Source: Flavobacteria bacterium BBFL7 (lineage in GTDB: Bacteria > Bacteroidota > Bacteroidia > Flavobacteriales > Flavobacteriaceae). From it: a stretch of 64,000 nucleotides of DNA. Within the stretch, counting starts at the first letter, position 1; each line of letters starts with the position of its first letter. The notes beneath the pieces were generated by a model that saw nothing but the letters and a program-made list of their open reading frames with translations, was not told where the DNA came from and searched no databases. The position numbers were made by a program, and so were the translations under genes. The stretch lies in the NCBI GenBank assembly GCA_000153385.1, contig CH672374.1, positions 1,428,544-1,492,543 of the forward strand, written 5' to 3'. Positions 42,097-49,167 of this stretch are shown one piece after another.

Positions 42097-42821
42097 ATCT
42101 CTAGTTTCCCTAATAAACTACTAATCTTCATTTTTAAAACTCCAAAAACGGCCTCGCTTATAATACCACCGCTCATTTTTGAATTACCTCTAGATCGATC
42201 CGTAAAAATCACTGGCACCTCAACTATTTTGGCATTCAGTAACCAAGCTTTAAACTTCATTTCGATTTGAAACGCATAGCCTACAAATTTAATCTTATTC
42301 AAATTAAATTTTCTTAATAAACTAGCTTTATAACATACAAATCCAGCAGTCGTATCATGAAGCTGCATTCTTGTAATCCATCTCACATATTTTGATGCCC
42401 CATATGACAGTAATATACGTGACATAGGCCAGTTAACCACATTAACACCTTTTACATATCTACTACCTATTGCAAGATCAGCACCTTGCTCGCAGGCTTT
42501 ATATAATTGAATAAGGTCAGCAGGATTATGTGAAAAATCTGCATCCATTTCAAAAATAAACTCATATTCTTGACCTAGTGCCCATTTAAACCCATGAATG
42601 TATGCTGTACCTAAACCTTGTTTTCCTTCTCTTTTTTCTAAAAAAAGTCTATTTGCGTAATTAGTTTGATAATTTTCTACAATTGTAGCTGTACCATCTG
42701 GAGAATTATCATCTACTATCAATACGTGAACTTCTTGATAAAGTGAGAATACAGACTCAATTATCAAGGAGATATTCTCCTTTTCATTATAGGTTGGAAT
42801 AATTACAATTGACTTTTTCAT
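42093..42821 (-). CDS. polyprenol-monophosphomannose synthase-like GT2 glycosyltransferase
   Basis: 242 residues, cytoplasmic GT2 of the Dpm1 type: IIPTYNEKENI, LIVDDNSPDGTA, FEMDADFSHNPADL (DXD), and the QIEMKFKAWLLNAKIVEVPVIFTDR motif. It transfers a hexose from a nucleotide sugar to a polyprenyl phosphate for glycan or lipoprotein modification. First gene of the glycosyltransferase-pyrC-DUF4296 operon. A TATTTTTAC box ends 7 bases before the start. Confidence 0.88.
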   Translation of the reverse strand: MKKSIVIIPTYNEKENISLIIESVFSLYQEVHVLIVDDNSPDGTATIVENYQTNYANRLFLEKREGKQGLGTAYIHGFKWALGQEYEFIFEMDADFSHNPADLIQLYKACEQGADLAIGSRYVKGVNVVNWPMSRILLSYGASKYVRWITRMQLHDTTAGFVCYKASLLRKFNLNKIKFVGYAFQIEMKFKAWLLNAKIVEVPVIFTDRSRGNSKMSGGIISEAVFGVLKMKISSLLGKLEI

Positions 42822-42828
42822 AGAATCG

Positions 42829-42837
42829 GTAAAAATA
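42829..42837 (-). promoter_or_regulatory. -7-like box of the glycosyltransferase-pyrC operon
   Basis: Minus strand reads TATTTTTAC, 7 bases before the ATG at 42821. Divergent from an identical box at 42882-42890. Confidence 0.45.
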
Positions 42838-42881
42838 ACGAAATAAATAGCCCAGCTCTACTAACGAAAAACAAAAGAACT

Positions 42882-42890
42882 TATTTTTAC
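42882..42890 (+). promoter_or_regulatory. -7-like box of DUF4271-hemD, leaderless configuration
   Basis: TATTTTTAC, ending 5 bases before the ATG at 42896. Confidence 0.45.
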
Positions 42891-42895
42891 AAATC

Positions 42896-43549
42896 ATGGA
42901 ACTGAGAGAAACATATTATCATAATTGGGTCGCTATAGTTATTGCATTTTGCCTAGTCCTTTTAGTTGTTTCTAAATGGATTTATAAAAGTGAATTTCGT
43001 CACTTATTAAGCGCAGCAATCAGTGACCGGTATATTAAAGTTTCGCGTAATGAAAACCCACAACATGGCTTAAGAATAATTGCGGTATCAGTATACACAA
43101 TAGGTCTCGCTTTATGGATTACAAAGCTGTCTTTTTTAGAAGGTAGAACTTTATTAGACTTTAAAACTTTTACTTTAATACTTACTGGATTAACCATCTT
43201 TATACTTGCAAAAAGATATCTCTCTATGATGATAGCCTCATTAATGAAGTTTGATGAAATACTAGAATTAATCGAGTATCATAGAAACACTTATCGCGCA
43301 GTTTTAGGAATTTTATTGCTAGCCTTAAATTTACTAATCTATTATACGTTCACTGATTATGTAGGTATAGTAAGGTCTTTAAGCCTTGTAGGTATTTTCA
43401 TTGTTGCTATTTATAATTTTATAGTACTTTATACCTATTCAAAAGCACTACTACAACACTCTTTTTATTTTATTTTGTATCTTTGCACGCTTGAAACAGC
43501 ACCCTATCTACTTTTGTATAAGTATATTATGCTGTCTAATGCCTACTAA
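42896..43549 (+). CDS. DUF4271 membrane protein
   Basis: 217 residues with about six TM helices (roughly 10-28, 60-77, 85-103, 135-155, 160-180, 190-210). It carries no catalytic motif. DUF4271 is typically encoded directly before uroporphyrinogen-III synthase in Bacteroidota, and here hemD follows 11 bases later, which is strong support by context. A role in haem or envelope metabolism is only guessed. Confidence 0.8.
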   Translation: MELRETYYHNWVAIVIAFCLVLLVVSKWIYKSEFRHLLSAAISDRYIKVSRNENPQHGLRIIAVSVYTIGLALWITKLSFLEGRTLLDFKTFTLILTGLTIFILAKRYLSMMIASLMKFDEILELIEYHRNTYRAVLGILLLALNLLIYYTFTDYVGIVRSLSLVGIFIVAIYNFIVLYTYSKALLQHSFYFILYLCTLETAPYLLLYKYIMLSNAY

Positions 43550-43560
43550 TAAAGAAAAGA

Positions 43561-44307
43561 ATGCCTATGAAAGTGAAGACAATTTTAGTTTCCCAACCTG
43601 AACCTAAAATGGAAAATTCACCCTATCAAACTTTAGTAGACCGTACTAAAGTAAAGATAGATTTCCGTTCGTTTATACATGTAGAAGGTGTTCCTTCAAA
43701 AGAAGTACGCGAGCAAAAAATAGACATCAGTAAGTTCACGGCCATCGTTTTAACTAGTCGCAATAGTGTTGATCATTTTTTCAGAGTTGCAGAAGAAATG
43801 AGATATAAAATACCTGATTCGTTAAAATATTTTTGTCAGAGTGAAGCTGTTGCTTACTATTTGCAAAAATATGTTGTCTACCGCAAACGTAAGATATATG
43901 TAGGGAAACGTACCTTTAAAGAATTAGTGCCCCTTATTAAAAAACATAAGAATGAGAAATTCTTAATTCCTAGTTCTGATAAGTTACAAGATGAAGTTCC
44001 TGAACAAATGGACGCTTTAGGTGTAGTATGGACATCAGGTACTTTTTTCAGAACTGTTATAAGTGACCTTTCTGATCTAGCAGACGTGAAATATGACATC
44101 CTTGTGTTTTTTAGCCCAAGCGGTATCGAATCATTGTTTAAAAACTTTCCTGAATTTACTCAAGATAAAACACGCATCGCTGTATTCGGTAATACTACTA
44201 TGAAAACGGCTCAAGAAATGGGTCTGCGTATTGATATTCAAGCTCCAACGCCAGAGTCTCCTTCAATGACTATGGCTATTGAAAACTATATTAAGGAAGA
44301 AAAATAA
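43561..44307 (+). CDS. hemD: uroporphyrinogen-III synthase
   Basis: 248 residues; closes hydroxymethylbilane to uroporphyrinogen III in haem synthesis. The two-lobed HemD pattern is visible: VSQPEPKMENSPYQTLV, FTAIVLTSRNSVDHFF, YFCQSEAVAYYLQKYV, ILVFFSPSGIESLFKNFP, RIAVFGNTTMKTAQEMGLRIDIQAPTPESPSMTMAIENY. Identity is by pattern, since the family is weakly conserved. Second gene of DUF4271-hemD. Confidence 0.88.
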   Translation: MPMKVKTILVSQPEPKMENSPYQTLVDRTKVKIDFRSFIHVEGVPSKEVREQKIDISKFTAIVLTSRNSVDHFFRVAEEMRYKIPDSLKYFCQSEAVAYYLQKYVVYRKRKIYVGKRTFKELVPLIKKHKNEKFLIPSSDKLQDEVPEQMDALGVVWTSGTFFRTVISDLSDLADVKYDILVFFSPSGIESLFKNFPEFTQDKTRIAVFGNTTMKTAQEMGLRIDIQAPTPESPSMTMAIENYIKEEK

Positions 44308-44313
44308 TTTTCT

Positions 44314-44337
44314 ATTACGCTTTCGCGAAAGCGTAAT
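44314..44337. repeat. iterated palindrome, copy 11 (24-bp arms)
   Basis: Perfect core 44319-44332 with flanks ATTA/TAAT producing a fully symmetric 24-bp element, the longest copy here. Just after hemD and before a separate terminator. Confidence 0.92.
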
Positions 44338-44347
44338 TCATAAACAC

Positions 44348-44377
44348 AAAAAAGTCCCTTTTTCAAGGGACTTTTTT
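44348..44377. terminator. bidirectional terminator between hemD and pckA
   Basis: Stem AAAAAAGTCCCTT / AAGGGACTTTTTT (44348-44360 with 44365-44377), short loop. Convergent genes share it. Confidence 0.9.
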
Positions 44378-44401
44378 TATTTACAACTATGCGTTGTGTA
44401 A

Positions 44402-46012
44402 TTAATATTTCAAAGGCGCTCCAGCCATAATCTCTGAAGAAGCATATTCTTCAAACTTTTTGAAATTATCTCTAAAAGCATTAGTCAGTTTTGAAGCTGT
44501 CGCATAATACCCGTCATCATTTTTCCATGTCGCTCTAGGGCTTAAAACATCCGTAGGCACGTTAGGACATGTACGCGGCTGCGCTACTCCAAATACTGAA
44601 TGTACGTGGTAGTTATCTTTATTTGCAGCTTCTAGACTACCATCCATTGCAGCAGTAATCATTGCTCGTGTATACTTTAACTTCATACGTGAACCGACAC
44701 CGTATGGTCCACCGGTCCATCCTGTATTTACTAACCATACATTCACACCTGTTTCCTTCATTTTCGCGCTTAACATTTCAGCATACTTTGTAGGATGAAG
44801 AGGCATAAATGGAGCCCCAAAACATGCAGAAAAACTAGGCACTGGTTCTGTTATACCAGCTTCTGTTCCAGCAACTTTTGCAGTATAACCACTGATAAAG
44901 TGATATGCCGCTTGTCCTGGAGTTAACTTTGATATAGGAGGCAATACACCAAACGCATCTGCAGTTAAGAAAAAGATATTCTTTGGATTATTCCCTACAG
45001 ACGGTTTTTTTATATTCTCAATATGAAATATTGGATAACTAACTCTCGTATTTTGAGTGATACTAGTATCCTTAAAGTCAACTGTTTTATCTGAATTTAA
45101 AATAACATTTTCAAGTATAGCACCAGGCTTTATGGCGTTATATATCTCTGGCTCACCTTCTGCATCGAGGTTGATTACCTTTGCATAACAACCACCTTCA
45201 AAATTGAATACATCATTATTTGAAGTCCATCCATGCTCATCATCACCGATTAATGCACGATCTGGGTCTGTAGAAAGAGTCGTTTTACCAGTACCACTTA
45301 AACCAAAAAAGATAGCTGTATTACCATCTTTTCCCACATTTGCACTACAGTGCATAGGCAATGTATCTTTATAAACAGGTAAGATAAAATTAAGTGCACT
45401 AAAGATTCCTTTCTTAATCTCACCAGTATAACCAGTTCCACCTATAAGAGCAATCTTCCTAGAAAAATTAAGAATAGCAAAATTATGTTGTCTTGTACCA
45501 TCTTGATCCGGTACAGCCATAAATCCAGGTGCATTAATCACTGTCCACTCTGGAGAAAAGTTTTCTAACTCATCATTATCTGGTCTCAAAAACATATTGT
45601 AAGCAAACATGTTAGACCATGGATACTCATTAATAACTCTAATATTAAGACGGTAATCTTGATGTGCACAAGCATAAGCATCTCTTACAAATATATCTTT
45701 GCCATCTAAGTAAGAAGTAACTTTAGTCAGTAGCGCATCAAACTTATCTGATTCAAAAGGAATATTAATATCTCCCCACCAGACTTTATCTTCAGTAACC
45801 TCATCTCTTACGATGAACCTATCCATAGGTGACCTACCAGTAAATTCCCCTGTATTAACAGCGAGTGTACCATTTGCGGTCTCCTTCCCACCAAAGCTAG
45901 CGACACTAATTTTCTGAAGCTCTGCAGGAGGTAGTTGATAATTGATTTTGGAATTTGTAATTCCCCATTTTTCTAACGAAATCGATTTCGTAACTAAGGT
46001 ATTTGAACCCAT
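44402..46012 (-). CDS. pckA: phosphoenolpyruvate carboxykinase (ATP)
   Basis: 536 residues; converts oxaloacetate plus ATP to PEP in gluconeogenesis. The GGTGYTGEIKKG block (191-202), P-loop GLSGTGKTT (237-245), LIGDDEHGW and the C-terminal GGPYGVGSRMKLKYTRAM all match ATP-type PckA. The -7 box TATTTTTG on the minus strand (46046-46053) lies 33 bases upstream. Monocistronic. Confidence 0.97.
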   Translation of the reverse strand: MGSNTLVTKSISLEKWGITNSKINYQLPPAELQKISVASFGGKETANGTLAVNTGEFTGRSPMDRFIVRDEVTEDKVWWGDINIPFESDKFDALLTKVTSYLDGKDIFVRDAYACAHQDYRLNIRVINEYPWSNMFAYNMFLRPDNDELENFSPEWTVINAPGFMAVPDQDGTRQHNFAILNFSRKIALIGGTGYTGEIKKGIFSALNFILPVYKDTLPMHCSANVGKDGNTAIFFGLSGTGKTTLSTDPDRALIGDDEHGWTSNNDVFNFEGGCYAKVINLDAEGEPEIYNAIKPGAILENVILNSDKTVDFKDTSITQNTRVSYPIFHIENIKKPSVGNNPKNIFFLTADAFGVLPPISKLTPGQAAYHFISGYTAKVAGTEAGITEPVPSFSACFGAPFMPLHPTKYAEMLSAKMKETGVNVWLVNTGWTGGPYGVGSRMKLKYTRAMITAAMDGSLEAANKDNYHVHSVFGVAQPRTCPNVPTDVLSPRATWKNDDGYYATASKLTNAFRDNFKKFEEYASSEIMAGAPLKY

Positions 46013-46045
46013 GATTATCCTTTTGTTTAGCTAAGGTTTAGATTG

Positions 46046-46053
46046 CAAAAATA
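46046..46053 (-). promoter_or_regulatory. promoter (-7 box) of pckA
   Basis: Minus strand reads TATTTTTG (TAnnTTTG), 33 bases before the ATG at 46012. Confidence 0.6.
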
Positions 46054-46073
46054 GAAATCATATACCTCTCTAG

Positions 46074-46469
46074 CTACCTATTAACAGAATTATTTGAAAT
46101 AATTTTCCACAACAGTAGAATCCAACCACTGATGAGAAGGATTCCGCCTATAGGTGTAATAGGACCTAAGAAAGAAAAATTCACGCCCCAAAGGCTAGCA
46201 GTTGTTAACAGATAAATGCTTACGGAAAAGAGCATTACACCGATGGTAAAAAAGTAAAAAGCAATTTTTTTAGTCTTGTTACTTATGATAGGCATGATTG
46301 CAACTAGAATTAACGCAAGACCATGATACATTTGATATCGCACACCAGTCTCAAAACTCTTTAACTGATCACTAGTTAAATAACTTTCTAAAGCATGAGC
46401 GCCTAATGCTCCCAAAATGACCGCAGTAAGTGCATATAGTATTCCTGCTATCAATAACTTTTTAACCAT
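46074..46469 (-). CDS. DUF423 membrane protein
   Basis: 131 residues, four TM helices. It contains the family features ALGAHALESYLTSDQLKSFETGVRYQMYHGLALI and GVMLFSVSIYLLT, ending in GPITPIGGILLISGWILLLW. Function unknown. It could be read from a promoter shared with the divergent saccharopine-dehydrogenase-like gene; no clear -7 box was found. Confidence 0.85.
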   Translation of the reverse strand: MVKKLLIAGILYALTAVILGALGAHALESYLTSDQLKSFETGVRYQMYHGLALILVAIMPIISNKTKKIAFYFFTIGVMLFSVSIYLLTTASLWGVNFSFLGPITPIGGILLISGWILLLWKIISNNSVNR

Positions 46470-46522
46470 TTATATATCTTTTTATGAGAAGTCTTTTAAA
46501 TTGCCTCAAAATTACAACAGAT

Positions 46523-47887
46523 ATGCGTCATATACTGATTATAGGAGCAGGTAAATCAACTGGAGTACTAGTAGACTACCTTTTAAAAAAATCAGAAGAG
46601 GAGAATTTAAAACTCTTAATAGCCGATAAAAATATAGATCAAGCAAAACTTCTAAGTCAAAATCATAAAAATGCAGATGCCGTCGAGCTAGACATTTTTA
46701 ATGAAGATCAACGTAGAGCTTACGTTCAAAAAGCATCTATAGTAATATCCATGTTACCGGCTCGATTTCACATTGAAGTAGCAAGAGATTGTATCACCTA
46801 TGGTAAATCAATGGTAACGGCTAGCTATGTTAGTCCAGAGATGCAAGCACTAGATGAAGATGCTATAAAAAAGAATCTCATTTTCATGAATGAAATAGGT
46901 GTCGATCCAGGAATTGATCACATGAGTGCAATGCAAGTTTTAGATAGAATAAGGGCTAAAGGTGGAAAGATTTTATTATTTGAGTCTTTTACAGGTGGCC
47001 TGGTAGCTCCTGAAAATGATGATAATTTATGGAATTATAAATTCACGTGGAATCCTCGCAATGTCGTTACTGCTGGGCAAGGTGGTGCGGCAAAGTTCAT
47101 TCAAGAAGGACAATATAAATATATTCCATACCATAAACTGTTTAGAAGAACAGAGTTTTTAGACGTAGACGGTTATGGACGTTTTGAAGCTTATGCAAAT
47201 CGAAATAGCTTAAAATACCGATCGGTATACGGATTAGACGACATACTGACGTTATATCGTGGCACAATGCGTCGTGTAGGATTTAGTAAAGCATGGAATA
47301 TGTTTGTGCAACTGGGCATGACAGATGACACTTATGTTATTGAAGACTCAGAAAACATGAGCTACAGGGATTTTGTGAATAGCTTTTTACCTTATTCTCC
47401 GACAGATTCTGCAGAACTTAAAATGCGTCATATACTCAAAATAGATCAAGACGATATTATGTGGGATAAACTAGTAGAGCTTGATTTATTTAATGCTACA
47501 AAAAAGGTAGAACTTAAAGAAGCTACACCAGCGAAGATCTTACAGAAAATCCTAGAAGATTCTTGGACTTTACAATCGGGTGAAAAGGATATGATTGTAA
47601 TGTATCATAAATTTGGGTACGAACTAGATGGTCACAAAAAACAGATAGATAGCACCATGGTCTGTTTAGGTGATGGCGAGATGCAAACTGCAATGGCCAA
47701 AACAGTTGGATTACCTGTTGCTATAGCCGCGCTTAAAATTTTAAATGGTGAAATTAATACTCCAGGAGTGCAAATTCCTATAACAGCTCCTATCTATGAA
47801 CCTATCTTGAAAGAATTAGAAGATTATGGGATTCGCTTTCGCGAAAGCGAAATGGAATATCTCGGGTACAACCCATTGAGCTTGTAA
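46523..47887 (+). CDS. saccharopine dehydrogenase-like NADP oxidoreductase
   Basis: 454 residues. The N-terminal Rossmann segment LIIGAGKSTGVLVDYLL is followed by DAVELDIFNEDQRR, SIVISMLPARFHIEVARDCI and the EIGVDPGIDHMSAMQVLDRI motif, typical of saccharopine reductase/dehydrogenase-like enzymes. The reaction direction (lysine synthesis or breakdown) or another substrate cannot be told. ATG 46523 was preferred over an ATG 13 codons earlier because MRHILIIGAG is the family start. A palindrome copy near the end is read as RFRES. Confidence 0.82.
   Translation: MRHILIIGAGKSTGVLVDYLLKKSEEENLKLLIADKNIDQAKLLSQNHKNADAVELDIFNEDQRRAYVQKASIVISMLPARFHIEVARDCITYGKSMVTASYVSPEMQALDEDAIKKNLIFMNEIGVDPGIDHMSAMQVLDRIRAKGGKILLFESFTGGLVAPENDDNLWNYKFTWNPRNVVTAGQGGAAKFIQEGQYKYIPYHKLFRRTEFLDVDGYGRFEAYANRNSLKYRSVYGLDDILTLYRGTMRRVGFSKAWNMFVQLGMTDDTYVIEDSENMSYRDFVNSFLPYSPTDSAELKMRHILKIDQDDIMWDKLVELDLFNATKKVELKEATPAKILQKILEDSWTLQSGEKDMIVMYHKFGYELDGHKKQIDSTMVCLGDGEMQTAMAKTVGLPVAIAALKILNGEINTPGVQIPITAPIYEPILKELEDYGIRFRESEMEYLGYNPLSL
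47835..47848. repeat. iterated palindrome, copy 12 (in saccharopine dehydrogenase-like gene)
   Basis: Perfect 14/16-bp core; symmetry extends to 20 bp (TTCG...CGAA). Read in frame as Arg-Phe-Arg-Glu-Ser, 12 residues before the stop. Confidence 0.9.
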
Positions 47888-47893
47888 AATTTA

Positions 47894-47936
47894 AAAAGCG
47901 GATGATCGATTACGGTCATCCGCTTTTATTTTTTTA
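47894..47936. terminator. bidirectional terminator
   Basis: 12-bp stem AAAAGCGGATGA / TCATCCGCTTTT (47894-47905 with 47916-47927), then T-rich tail. Between convergent genes. Confidence 0.88.
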
Positions 47937-47947
47937 AACTAATAGTT

Positions 47948-48643
47948 CTATCTTCTCTTTAGAAAAATGGATACAAAATACAATAAGGTAGCTAGAGAAC
48001 CTATGGCAGCTACAAGATAGGTGCGAGCAGCCCATTTAAGTGCATCTTTTGCACCGGCATGCTCCTCTTGAGTTAACATATTTTCATTCTCTAACCAGGC
48101 TAGCGCTCTATTACTCGCATCATATTCTACTGGTAATGTTACAAAGGCAAATAAGGTACCAGCAGCATACATTATAATACCGATTAATAAAACTGTACTA
48201 CCAAAGGCCGAAGCCGCTGCAAGCGCTATTCCTCCCATGATTACATATTGAGAATATTTTGAAGCGATACTTACGACAGGAACTAGCTTAGACCTCATAC
48301 CTATCCAGCTATATGCTGTTGCATGTTGAATAGCATGACCTACTTCATGTGCCGCTACCGCAGCAGCGGCAGCATTACGTTCAGAGTAAACTACTTCACT
48401 TAAATTTACGGTTTTATTACTAGGATTATAATGATCTGTCAGTTGACCTTTTACTGATATAACTTTCACATCTGTAATACCATTATCATCCAGCATTTTT
48501 TGAGCAATCTCTGCACCACTCATTCCATTTTTTAAATGTATTTGAGAATACTTTTTAAACTTACTTTTGAGCTTGTTACTTACAAACATACTCAGTAGAA
48601 AAACTGCTCCACCAATTATATAGTAACCCATCATTCCACCCAT
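47948..48643 (-). CDS. membrane-bound zinc metallopeptidase (YugP-like)
   Basis: 231 residues. N-terminal TM helix (about 5-20), the zinc site HEVGH (His 99, Glu 100, His 103) in AAVAAHEVGHAIQHA, and further TM helices near 125-150, 152-172 and 205-228. It resembles the neutral zinc metallopeptidase YugP family, whose biological substrates are unknown. Single gene. Confidence 0.85.
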   Translation of the reverse strand: MGGMMGYYIIGGAVFLLSMFVSNKLKSKFKKYSQIHLKNGMSGAEIAQKMLDDNGITDVKVISVKGQLTDHYNPSNKTVNLSEVVYSERNAAAAAVAAHEVGHAIQHATAYSWIGMRSKLVPVVSIASKYSQYVIMGGIALAAASAFGSTVLLIGIIMYAAGTLFAFVTLPVEYDASNRALAWLENENMLTQEEHAGAKDALKWAARTYLVAAIGSLATLLYFVSIFLKRR

Positions 48644-48771
48644 GATTTTTATATTCTTTTAATTAATACTTAAAAATAGCTTTTATAACTGACTCTTTAA
48701 AAAAACAAATTCGATTTTATTAAAGTATGTTTTGATGATGTTTATTCGCTTTTTTTATCGACCATTGTAAC

Positions 48772-49167
48772 ATGGAATCTACTACTCTACTTAATTCTAG
48801 AGCACAAATCGCATTGCTCGTAAATGAGTTTTATGCACACGTCCGCAATGATGAGCAAATAGGGCCTATATTTAATAAGATTATAACAGACTGGCCAGCA
48901 CACCTTAACCACTTGACCGATTTTTGGGAAACTAGCTTATTAAGAGCCAAAAGCTATCGTGGCAATCCTATAGATAAACACCAACAAGTAGATAATGCTA
49001 TCAATCAATCCCTAGAAATGAAGCATTTTGGGAAATGGCTTGAGCTATGGTTTAAAACAATAGACTTGCATTTTCATGGTGAGGTGGCTCAACTAGCAAA
49101 AAATCGTGCCCGCAATATGTCTACTTTTATTTTCTTAAAGATCTTTGAAGCTCGAATGGATGATTAA
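48772..49167 (+). CDS. group III truncated haemoglobin
   Basis: 131 residues, 2-on-2 globin with bound haem. Candidate residues are Tyr 21 (B10), His 44 or 47 in the E helix, and proximal His 70 followed by the HFGKWLELW segment (85-93) seen in group III trHbs. Likely O2, NO or peroxide chemistry. No promoter is obvious. Its TAA stop shares TTAA with the stop of the convergent remB (4-bp overlap). Confidence 0.85.
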   Translation: MESTTLLNSRAQIALLVNEFYAHVRNDEQIGPIFNKIITDWPAHLNHLTDFWETSLLRAKSYRGNPIDKHQQVDNAINQSLEMKHFGKWLELWFKTIDLHFHGEVAQLAKNRARNMSTFIFLKIFEARMDD

